A stretch of 5,007 nt of DNA. Origin: Actinomycetes bacterium. GTDB lineage: Bacteria; Actinomycetota; Actinomycetes; Actinomycetales; Cellulomonadaceae. The DNA is taken from positions 1 through 5,007 of the forward strand of contig JAEYNO010000251.1 of assembly GCA_023412515.1 (NCBI GenBank), in the 5' to 3' direction. Every line of letters begins with the position of its first letter. Position 1 is the first letter of the stretch. The position numbers and the translations under genes are program-made. This document shows, piece by piece, positions 1 to 5,007 of the stretch. The notes beneath the pieces were generated by a model. That model had not been told where the DNA came from and searched no databases. It saw only the letters and a program-made list of their open reading frames with translations.

Positions 1-33
1 AGGGGGCGCCGTCGGCGGACGACGGCACCCCCT
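1..33 (-). terminator. Hairpin terminator candidate downstream of aguA
   Basis: Bases 1-13 pair with 21-33, and 14 can pair with 20, giving a stem of 13-14 bp with a 5-7 base loop, 19 bases past the aguA stop codon. The only imperfect pair is C7/A27. In RNA from the minus strand that pair becomes a G-U wobble, so the stem is fully paired in the leftward transcript and has one mismatch in the rightward one. This favours termination of the manD-aguA transcript. Any U-tract would lie left of base 1, outside the window, so an intrinsic terminator cannot be confirmed. Confidence 0.6.
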
Positions 34-52
34 CACGCGTGGTCGGTGGCGG

Positions 53-2239
53 TCAGTAGATCGGGCGACCGCTCGCGTCGGGCACGCCGGACTTGCGGAA
101 GAAGTACGTCCGCACCTGGTCGCGCCACTCGGTCGCCGAGCGCACCTGCTCGGCGAGCCGCTCGGCGACGCGCGCGTGCAGGCGGTCGTCGACGAGCCCG
201 CGCAGGGCCTCCCAGCGCGGCACCCACGACTCGACGACGTCGACCGCGTCGGCGCGCGTGTCGTAGATGTGCTGGATGACGGTCGTGCCGCTCTTCAGCA
301 CGTGCTGGTAGGGCACGTGGTGGAAGAACAGCAGCAGCTCGTCCGGGCACGTCGCGAGGTCCTCGTACACCGCGTCCCACGGCGCCGGGTACTGGCCCGT
401 GAACCCGGTGCCCGTCGCGACCGTGCGGTCCACGCCGAGGCCGTCGCGGTCGGCGAAGTGGTACGTGCCCCACTTGGAGTACTCGTACCCGTCGACGTTG
501 GGCCCGTAGTGGCCGCGCAGCGGGTCGACCATGAAGCACACGCCGAGCGGCGCGGTGTACTTCTCGTAGGTGAGCCACGAGTCGTCCATGAACGCGTGCA
601 GGGTCTCGCGCACGCGCGGGTCCGCGCCGGGGAACGTGAGGTCCAGCCACTCGTCGAGCAGCGCGACCGGGTCCGCCGACGGGTCCCAGGCCAGACGCCC
701 GTACGCGTAGAGGTTGGCCTGCGCGAGCGGGTGCCCCGTCCAGAACTCGTCGTCGCCGACGTTGGACACGGCCGTGATGCCGCCGGCCCGCAGCTCGGCA
801 TCCTCGGGCGTGCGGGGGCCGGGCAGCCCCGACGCGATGTCGGCGACCGTGCGGGTCGCGTCCTCCGCGAGCGGGAAGCCCAGCACGTCCGACCACAGCG
901 GGCCCAGGTAGCACACGTGCTTCTGGTGGCCCGTGTACTCCTGGGTCACCTGCAGCTCGACCGCGACCCGCGTGCGCGGCATCGCCGCGATCACGGGGGA
1001 CACCGCCTCGCGCACCTGGAAGTCCAGCGGCCCGTACTTCACCTGCAGCACGACGTTGTCGTCGAACCGGCCGTCGAGCGGCGCGAAGTGGTCGTAGGCG
1101 GCGCGGGCCCGGTCGGTGCGCCGGTCGCGCCAGTCCTGCTCGTGGTTGTAGACGAACGCACGCCAGAACACCGTGCCGCCGTGCGGTGCGACCGCGCGGG
1201 CCAGCAGGTTCGCGCCGTCGGCGTGGTCCCGCCCGTACGCGAACGGGCCCGGCTGCCCCTCGGAGTCGGCCTTGACGACGAACCCGCCGAAGTCCGGGAT
1301 CGCCGCCCACACGCGGTCGGCCGTCGCGGCCCACCACGCCTGCACGTCGGGGTCCAGCGGGTCGTTGGTCGCCAGCCCGCCCAGCCGCACGGGCGACCCG
1401 AACGACACCGACAGGTACGTGCGCACGCCGTGCGGGCGGAACACGTCGGCGACGCGCGCGACGTCCGCGAGCCCGTCGGTCAGCAGCCGCGCCTCGGTGG
1501 CGTGCACGTTGACGTTGTTGATCGCGACGGCGTTGACGCCGATCGACCCGAGCAGGCGCGCGTAGTCGGCCACGCGGGACAGGTCGTCGCGCACGCGGCC
1601 GTCCGCGTAGAAGATCGACCCGCCCGCGTACCCGCGCTCGACCTGCCCCATGACGGGGTGCACGTCGATGTTGTCCCAGTGGTCGAGCATGCGGACAGGT
1701 GCGACGGGGAGCTCGACGACCCCCTCGTCGTCCGCCCCGAACGCGCGCTCGCCGAGGCGGACGACGTCGTGCAGCCCGTAGAGCAGACCGGTGGCCGCCC
1801 CCGCGACGACGACCGTGACGCCCCCGCTCCGTAGCCGGTGGAACATGTCGGGCGTGAGCGGCGCCCCGGCGGTGCCGTCGAGCGCGCCGTCCGTCGCGAG
1901 CGCGACCAGCGGCGTGTTCGGGTGGGTCGACACCGCGGGCCACCGCGCCGACGCGGAGCCGCGCTGCATCGCCCGCTCGGCGACCAGCAGCACGAGGTCG
2001 TGCGCGCGGACCGTCGCGGCGTCGGGCAGCGGGTCGCCGGCGTCGAGCACCGTGAGCGAGCCGCCGTGCGTCGCGGTCGCGCGCCGCAGCTCGGCGACGA
2101 CGGTCTCGCCGACCGGACCCGCGTCGGCTCCGGGGGCGACGAGCACGCGTCGCGAGCCGACGGGTGCGAACGCCGCGTCGGGGAGCCACGCGGGGTGGAC
2201 GGGCGGGGGGCCGGTGGTGCGGTCGGTCATGGCGGTCAC
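53..2239 (-). CDS. aguA: Alpha-glucuronidase, glycoside hydrolase family 67
   Basis: This enzyme hydrolyses the alpha-1,2 bond joining (4-O-methyl-)D-glucuronic acid to the terminal xylose of aldouronic acids released from glucuronoxylan. The product is 728 aa, about the usual GH67 length, with three regions: an N-terminal alpha/beta domain (about 20-165), the catalytic TIM barrel (about 180-490) and a C-terminal helical domain (about 490-720). Expected catalytic residues are present: general acid Glu327 (KADSEGQPGP), and the Asp406 (GPLDFQVRE) and Glu434 (TQEYTG) pair. Their spacing of 79 and 28 residues equals that of the Geobacillus stearothermophilus enzyme (285, 364, 392, from memory). 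Other family landmarks are HYGPNVDGYEYSKWGTYH (577-594) and LLLFFHHVPYQHVLKSG (635-651). No signal peptide or membrane segment is visible, so it should act in the cytoplasm on imported aldouronates. The GTG start at 2239 overlaps the manD stop (GTGA). An ATG at 2230 with GGTGA five bases upstream is a credible alternative giving 725 aa. Family assignment is near certain; the start is not. Confidence 0.96.
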   Translation of the reverse strand: MTAMTDRTTGPPPVHPAWLPDAAFAPVGSRRVLVAPGADAGPVGETVVAELRRATATHGGSLTVLDAGDPLPDAATVRAHDLVLLVAERAMQRGSASARWPAVSTHPNTPLVALATDGALDGTAGAPLTPDMFHRLRSGGVTVVVAGAATGLLYGLHDVVRLGERAFGADDEGVVELPVAPVRMLDHWDNIDVHPVMGQVERGYAGGSIFYADGRVRDDLSRVADYARLLGSIGVNAVAINNVNVHATEARLLTDGLADVARVADVFRPHGVRTYLSVSFGSPVRLGGLATNDPLDPDVQAWWAATADRVWAAIPDFGGFVVKADSEGQPGPFAYGRDHADGANLLARAVAPHGGTVFWRAFVYNHEQDWRDRRTDRARAAYDHFAPLDGRFDDNVVLQVKYGPLDFQVREAVSPVIAAMPRTRVAVELQVTQEYTGHQKHVCYLGPLWSDVLGFPLAEDATRTVADIASGLPGPRTPEDAELRAGGITAVSNVGDDEFWTGHPLAQANLYAYGRLAWDPSADPVALLDEWLDLTFPGADPRVRETLHAFMDDSWLTYEKYTAPLGVCFMVDPLRGHYGPNVDGYEYSKWGTYHFADRDGLGVDRTVATGTGFTGQYPAPWDAVYEDLATCPDELLLFFHHVPYQHVLKSGTTVIQHIYDTRADAVDVVESWVPRWEALRGLVDDRLHARVAERLAEQVRSATEWRDQVRTYFFRKSGVPDASGRPIY

Positions 2240-3471
2240 CAGTCGTGCACCGTCCCGTCCTTGAGTCGGTTGAACGGCAGGTACGCCGCCTGGTACGGGT
2301 GGCGCGCGGCCGCCTCGTCGTCGTGCTCGACGCCCAGACCGGGGGCGTCGCCGGGGTGCAGGTAGCCGTCCTCGAACGTGAAGGACGTCGTGAACACCTC
2401 GTACGTCGTCGCGGAGTGCTGCATGTACTCCTGGATCCCGAAGTTGTGGATCGCGAGGTCCAGGTGCAGCGCCGCGGCCATGCCGACGGGCGAGATGTCG
2501 GTGGGCCCGTGGATGCCGGACTTGATCTGGTACTGCGCGGCGTAGTCGAAGATGCGGCGCAGCGCGCTGATGCCGCCGGTGTGCGTGACGGCCGAGCGCA
2601 CGTAGTCGATGAGCTGCTCGCGGATCAGCGTCTGGTAGTCCCAGACGGTGTTGAACACCTCGCCGATCGCGAGCGGCGTCGTCGTGTGGTGGCGCACCAG
2701 CCGCAGCGCGTCCTGGTTCTCGGCGGGCGTGCAGTCCTCGAGCCAGAACAGGTCGTACGGCTCGAGGTCCTTGCCGAGGCGCGCGGCCTGGATGGGCGTC
2801 ATGCGGTGGTGGCCGTCGTGCAGCAGCGGCAGCTCGGGGCCGAACTCGTTGCGCACGGCCTCGAAGACCTGCGGGATGTGCCGCAGGTAGGCGCGCGTGT
2901 CCCAGTCCTCCTCGGCGGGCAGCGGCGCGCGCTGCGCGGGCTCGTAGTCGTACCGGCCCGACGACGACGGCTGCGCGGCGACCCCATAGACGGCGTCGAT
3001 GCCGGGCACGGACGTCTGCACGCGGATCGAGCGGAAGCCCGCGTCGAGGTGCTCGCGGATCGAGTCGAACAGCTCGGGCAGGTCACGGCCGGACGCGTGC
3101 CCGTACGCCATGAGACCGTTGCGCGACGCGCCACCGAGCAGCTGGTACAGCGGCAGCCCGGCGATCTTGGCCTTGATGTCCCACAGCGCGACGTCGACCG
3201 CGGCGATCGCGGCCATCGTCACGGGACCCCGGCGCCAGTACGCCGAGCGGTAGAGGAACTGCCAGGTGTCCTCGATCTTGTGCGCGTCCCTGCCGATGAG
3301 GAGGGGGACCACGTGGTCGGTGAGATAGCTCGCGACGGACAGCTCGCGTCCGTTGAGCGTCGCGTCCCCCAGGCCGACCACGCCGTCCTCGGTGACGACG
3401 CGAAGGGTGACGAAGTTGCGGCCTGGGCTGGACACCAGCACCTCGGCGGTGCGGATGGCGGTGCCGGACAT
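2236..3471 (-). CDS. manD: D-mannonate dehydratase, enolase superfamily (ManD/RspA group)
   Basis: The predicted reaction is dehydration of D-mannonate to 2-keto-3-deoxy-D-gluconate, a late step of glucuronate catabolism, using Mg2+ in the cytoplasm. The product is 411 aa (family about 400). An N-terminal capping domain (about 1-120) precedes the barrel. Metal ligands are Asp219 (HDGHH), Glu245 (WLED) and Glu271 (GEVFN), each 26 residues apart as in Novosphingobium ManD. His221 lies in the D-x-H motif, Arg150 and Tyr162 sit on the mobile loop (IRVQTSVPG...VYG), His321 is in GIHGPTD, and Glu348 is in GIQEYM. The protein ends in Trp411, as I recall family members doing. This is not the unrelated UxuA-type dehydratase. 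Some ManD-group members act weakly, or on D-gluconate instead. Pro323 after His321 may signal such a member, although linkage to aguA argues for mannonate. The ATG at 3471 has a good AAGGAG site 8 bases upstream. It is the first gene of the operon, just behind the shared operator. Confidence 0.9.
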   Translation of the reverse strand: MSGTAIRTAEVLVSSPGRNFVTLRVVTEDGVVGLGDATLNGRELSVASYLTDHVVPLLIGRDAHKIEDTWQFLYRSAYWRRGPVTMAAIAAVDVALWDIKAKIAGLPLYQLLGGASRNGLMAYGHASGRDLPELFDSIREHLDAGFRSIRVQTSVPGIDAVYGVAAQPSSSGRYDYEPAQRAPLPAEEDWDTRAYLRHIPQVFEAVRNEFGPELPLLHDGHHRMTPIQAARLGKDLEPYDLFWLEDCTPAENQDALRLVRHHTTTPLAIGEVFNTVWDYQTLIREQLIDYVRSAVTHTGGISALRRIFDYAAQYQIKSGIHGPTDISPVGMAAALHLDLAIHNFGIQEYMQHSATTYEVFTTSFTFEDGYLHPGDAPGLGVEHDDEAAARHPYQAAYLPFNRLKDGTVHDW

Positions 3472-3479
3472 CGGGATGG

Positions 3480-3487
3480 CTCCTTCC
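3480..3487 (-). promoter_or_regulatory. Ribosome binding site of manD
   Basis: On the minus strand this reads GGAAGGAG, with the AAGGAG core (3480-3485) ending 8 bases before the ATG at 3471. It is the strongest Shine-Dalgarno sequence in the window and settles the manD start. Confidence 0.8.
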
Positions 3488-3493
3488 GCCCGT

Positions 3494-3507
3494 CCGCGAC
3501 GTCGCGG
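3494..3507. repeat. 14-bp perfect palindrome in the manD leader
   Basis: CCGCGACGTCGCGG is a perfect palindrome without a spacer. It lies between the proposed manD promoter and the manD ribosome binding site, roughly +6 to +19 from the predicted transcription start. It could be a second protein-binding site, or a 5-bp hairpin with an ACGT loop in the leader RNA. Short GC palindromes arise by chance in such DNA, so a function is not established. Confidence 0.4.
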
Positions 3508-3514
3508 CGGGCAC

Positions 3515-3544
3515 TGGTGAGACTAGGCCTCGACACGGTAGGCT
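3515..3544 (+). promoter_or_regulatory. Weak putative promoter of the lacI-family gene
   Basis: TAGGCT (3539-3544) fits the TAnnnT -10 pattern and lies 18 bases after TGGTGA (3515-3520), a poor -35 match (3 of 6). Transcription would start near the centre of the operator palindrome, which would make the regulator autorepressed. The leader that follows contains a small inverted repeat (CCCCG 3570-3574 with CGGGG 3587-3591). Confidence 0.3.
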
Positions 3545-3549
3545 GGCAA
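3520..3549 (-). promoter_or_regulatory. Putative promoter of the manD-aguA operon
   Basis: Read on the minus strand, TTGCCA (3544-3549) matches the -35 consensus TTGACA at 5 of 6 positions. After an 18-base spacer comes TAGTCT (3520-3525), which fits the loose actinobacterial -10 pattern TAnnnT. Transcription would start near 3513, leaving a leader of about 40 bases before manD. The -35 box lies inside the operator palindrome, so a bound repressor would block RNA polymerase. This is a motif match only. Confidence 0.5.
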
Positions 3550-3561
3550 TCGTTTGCCAGC
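3542..3561. promoter_or_regulatory. LacI-family operator palindrome in the divergent control region
   Basis: GCTGGCAATCGTTTGCCAGC is a 20-bp inverted repeat with a central CG and one mismatched pair (T3550/T3553). The central CpG, the even symmetry and the TGGCAA/TTGCCA half-sites are typical of operators bound by LacI-family regulators through the hinge helix. It is the only such site in the control region, lies between manD and the lacI-family gene, and overlaps the -35 of the former and the -10/start region of the latter. That one regulator controls both directions from here is inferred. Confidence 0.8.
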
Positions 3562-3606
3562 AACAGCGGCCCCGCGCACCGTCGCACGGGGTCCGACGAG
3601 CACACC

Positions 3607-3613
3607 GGGAGGG
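3607..3613 (+). promoter_or_regulatory. Ribosome binding site fixing the lacI-family start
   Basis: GGGAGGG contains the core GGAGG (3608-3612), 4 bases before the ATG at 3617. It supports that start over an in-frame TTG at 3554. The TTG lies inside the operator and would add 21 residues ahead of the helix-turn-helix that are not expected in this family. Confidence 0.75.
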
Positions 3614-3616
3614 TGC

Positions 3617-4663
3617 ATGGCCGTCCGGCGCCAGCCCACGTTGCGTGACATCGCCGCGGCCGCGGGGGTCGCCGTGTCGACCGCCTCGCGCGCCCTCACG
3701 CGCCCCGGTCGCGTCAACGCCGACACCGCCGAGCGCGTCATGGCCGTGGCCAAGGAGCTCGGCTACATCCCGAGCGCGTCGGCCCGTGCGCTGCTGTCCG
3801 GGCGGACCGCCACGGTCGCGCTCGTGCTCCCCGACGTCACCAACCCCGTGTTCTTCGGGCTCGTGCGCGGCACGTCCGCGCGGCTGCGCGAGTCCGGGTA
3901 CGTGCAGGTGCTCGCGGACACGGAGGAGTCGGTCGAGGTCGAGGCCGACACGCTGCGCAAGCTCCGCGGCCAGGTCGACGGCGCCGTGCTCGCCGCCTCG
4001 CGTCTCACCGACGAGCAGATCGCGGCCGCCGCGGCCGACCTCGCGCTCGTCGTCGTCAACCGCACGATCCCCGGGACGCCGGGCGTGCTGCTCGACACCG
4101 CGGGCGGCATGGTGCAGGCCATCGAGCACCTCGCCGCGCTCGGGCACACGCGCATCGCCTACGCGGGCGGCCCCGCGACCTCGTGGTCCGACCGGCGCCG
4201 CCGCGAGGCGCTCGTGCCCGCGGCCGAGCGCCTCGGCGTCGAGCTCGTCGTGCACGGCCCGTACTCGCCGGTGCGCGACTCCGGGCCCGCCGCGGCCGAC
4301 GCCGCGCTCGCGGCCGGGGTCACCGCCGTCATGGCGTTCAACGACCTGCTCGCGTTCGGCATCCTCGAACGGCTCGACGCGCTCGGCGTCGACGTCCCCG
4401 GGCGCATGAGCGTCACGGGCTGCGACGACATCTTCGGCTCCGACCTCGTCCGCCCCGCGCTGACCACCGTGCGCTCGCCCGTCGAGCGCGCCGGACGCAT
4501 GGCCGCCGACCTGCTGCTCGCGCGGCTCGACGGCGACAGGAACGGCGCCGACGACGCGGACGACGACACGCACGACGACACCGAGGGTGCCGTGGCCGCC
4601 GAGCCGGTGCTCATGCCGACGGACCTCGTGCAGCGCGCGTCGACGGGGCGCCCGACCGTCTGA
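3617..4663 (+). CDS. LacI-family transcriptional regulator, probable repressor of manD-aguA
   Basis: This is a DNA-binding, ligand-responsive repressor of 348 aa, typical LacI/GalR length. The N-terminal helix-turn-helix covers about 8-30 (TLRDIAAAAGVAVSTASRAL, recognition helix about 20-27). The hinge helix is around 53-61 (SASARALLSG). A periplasmic-binding-protein-like ligand domain runs from about 65, with family landmarks VALVLPDVTNPVFF (67-80), AYAGGP (181-186), AFNDLLAFGIL (240-250) and SVTGCDD (265-271). The C-terminus has the family's usual LMPTDLVQRASTG (332-344). Just before it sits an odd acidic stretch (305-323, ten Asp plus Arg, Asn and His), encoded by imperfect GAC triplets. 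The gene is transcribed divergently from manD across a single operator, so local repression and autoregulation are likely. The inducer is unknown; glucuronate, mannonate or an aldouronate would fit the neighbours. No close named homologue can be assigned from sequence alone. Confidence 0.93.
   Translation: MAVRRQPTLRDIAAAAGVAVSTASRALTRPGRVNADTAERVMAVAKELGYIPSASARALLSGRTATVALVLPDVTNPVFFGLVRGTSARLRESGYVQVLADTEESVEVEADTLRKLRGQVDGAVLAASRLTDEQIAAAAADLALVVVNRTIPGTPGVLLDTAGGMVQAIEHLAALGHTRIAYAGGPATSWSDRRRREALVPAAERLGVELVVHGPYSPVRDSGPAAADAALAAGVTAVMAFNDLLAFGILERLDALGVDVPGRMSVTGCDDIFGSDLVRPALTTVRSPVERAGRMAADLLLARLDGDRNGADDADDDTHDDTEGAVAAEPVLMPTDLVQRASTGRPTV
4550..4579 (+). repeat. Imperfect GAC-triplet tract in the regulator gene
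   Basis: Runs of GAC codons (two, then three, then two, broken by GCG and ACGCAC) encode the Asp-rich segment ADDADDDTHDD of the LacI-family protein. Such tracts can grow or shrink by replication slippage without breaking the reading frame. Confidence 0.6.
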
Positions 4664-4674
4664 CCGTCCGCCCG

Positions 4675-4705
4675 GTCGCGCGAAGCACGGGGGCCTCGGC
4701 GCGAC
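4675..4705 (+). terminator. Weak hairpin just after the lacI-family stop
   Basis: GTCGCGC (4675-4681) pairs with GCGCGAC (4699-4705) around a 17-base loop, starting 11 bases after the stop codon. There is no T-tract, so this is at most a weak candidate for ending the rightward transcript. Confidence 0.25.
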
Positions 4706-4714
4706 GGACCGCCG

Positions 4715-4740
4715 CGCCGCCGGCCGTCGACGCGGCGGCG
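4715..4740. terminator. GC-rich hairpin between convergent genes
   Basis: CGCCGCCG (4715-4722) pairs perfectly with CGGCGGCG (4733-4740) around a 10-base loop; an overlapping alternative pairs 4709-4716 with 4731-4738. The hairpin sits 5 bases past the stop codon of the leftward gene and could act in both directions. No T-tract is present on either side, and GC-rich self-complementarity is common in this genome. Confidence 0.35.
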
Positions 4741-4745
4741 GCCCC

Positions 4746-5007
4746 TCAGCGCTGCGGGGACAACGCCGCCAGCACCCCCTCGGCGTACCGGTCGAGCTTG
4801 GCCGCGCCCACGCCGCTGATCGTGCCGAGCTCGTCACGGCTGGCCGGCCGCCGCGTCGCGATCTCGCGCAGCGTCGCGTCGTGGAACACGACGTACGCGG
4901 GCACGCCCTGCTCCTTCGCGGCGGCGGCGCGCCACGCGCGCAGCGCCTCGAACAGGGCCGCGGCGTCCGCGTCGAGGTCGGCGGCGGCCGCCGGGCGTCC
5001 CCCGCGG
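4746..5007 (-). CDS. recQ: HRDC-domain C-terminus of a probable RecQ helicase (partial)
   Basis: Only the last 86 residues are in the window; the 5' part lies beyond base 5007. They form an HRDC domain (visible residues about 16-82), with LFEALRAWRAAAAKEQGVPA, then YVVFHDATLREIA, a short helix, and the helix-hairpin-like LGTISGVGAAKLDRYAEGVL. The HRDC domain is an accessory nucleic-acid-binding module at the end of RecQ-family 3'-5' DNA helicases, which act in recombination and repair. Actinobacterial UvrD2-type helicases also carry HRDC domains. The wording KEQGVPAYVVFHDATLREIA looks more like RecQ to me, but the helicase motifs that would decide are off the edge. An Ala-rich segment (visible residues 6-17) precedes the domain as a linker. 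It is convergent with the lacI-family gene and unrelated to the uronate genes. Confidence 0.8.
   Translation of the reverse strand, partial: RGGRPAAAADLDADAAALFEALRAWRAAAAKEQGVPAYVVFHDATLREIATRRPASRDELGTISGVGAAKLDRYAEGVLAALSPQR

Noticed and set aside
176..1834. 552-codon plus-strand open frame antisense to aguA
   Set aside because: Composition is the mirror of a GC-rich coding strand (Val/Arg/Asp/His runs); no recognisable motif and no good ribosome binding site noted.
33..2189. 718-codon open frame on the minus strand overlapping aguA
   Set aside because: Arg/Ala/Gly-rich low-complexity translation with no domain; an artefact of scarce stop codons in very GC-rich DNA. The aguA frame has full family motifs.
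2140..2239. Signal peptide at the AguA N-terminus
   Set aside because: The first 30 residues (MTAMTDRTTGPPPVHPAWLP...) have no positively charged start followed by a hydrophobic core, so export by the usual routes is not supported.
3554..3616. Upstream TTG start extending the LacI-family protein by 21 residues
   Set aside because: The TTG lies inside the operator half-site, lacks a convincing ribosome binding site, and would place atypical residues before the helix-turn-helix; the ATG at 3617 has GGAGG upstream.
2164..3648. 494-codon plus-strand open frame antisense to manD
   Set aside because: Covers a clear enolase-superfamily gene on the other strand and runs through the operator region; biased composition, no domain.
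4550..4579. Short tandem repeat as a CRISPR or mobile-element signature
   Set aside because: It is an in-frame codon tract inside a gene with no spacers, no inverted ends and no transposase nearby.
3083..4837. 584-codon minus-strand open frame across the control region and antisense to the regulator gene
   Set aside because: It spans the operator and two real genes in other frames, with low-complexity Arg/Gly/Asp translation.
1..5007. tRNA, rRNA, CRISPR arrays, insertion sequences, attachment sites
   Set aside because: No cloverleaf, ribosomal RNA signature, regularly spaced repeat or transposase was seen; coding density and composition look uniform across the window.

Overview
The window is very GC-rich with strong G/C third-position bias. 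Its genes (a family GH67 alpha-glucuronidase, an enolase-superfamily mannonate dehydratase, a LacI-family regulator and a RecQ-like helicase end) suggest a plant-polymer-degrading actinomycete. Cellulomonas or a relative is the best guess, but this is inferred from composition and gene content, not from a marker gene.

Layout: position 1-33 is a strong hairpin that looks like the terminator of the leftward operon. Two minus-strand genes follow, read from right to left: manD (2236-3471), then the alpha-glucuronidase gene aguA (53-2239), which overlaps the end of manD by 4 bases (GTGA). A 145-base divergent control region (3472-3616) holds a near-perfect 20-bp palindrome of LacI-family operator type, a second 14-bp perfect palindrome, and ribosome binding sites for both flanking genes. 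The LacI-family regulator gene runs rightward (3617-4663). After a short convergent spacer with GC-rich hairpins, the 3' end of a minus-strand HRDC-domain gene (probably recQ) enters from the right edge (4746-5007). No gap exceeds 300 bases.

How the genes work together: AguA removes (4-O-methyl-)D-glucuronic acid from aldouronic acids, the short xylo-oligosaccharides left when xylanases cut glucuronoxylan. Free glucuronate would be isomerised and reduced to D-mannonate by enzymes not in this window. ManD would dehydrate D-mannonate to 2-keto-3-deoxy-D-gluconate, which enters central metabolism. The LacI-family protein most likely represses both the manD-aguA operon and itself from the shared operator, with a uronate or aldouronate as inducer (inferred). 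RecQ is an unrelated DNA-repair gene.

I do not see a previously undescribed system. The items most worth a second look are the operator, a proline at the ManD position that I recall marking low-efficiency family members, an acidic insert near the C-terminus of the regulator, and the second palindrome in the manD leader.
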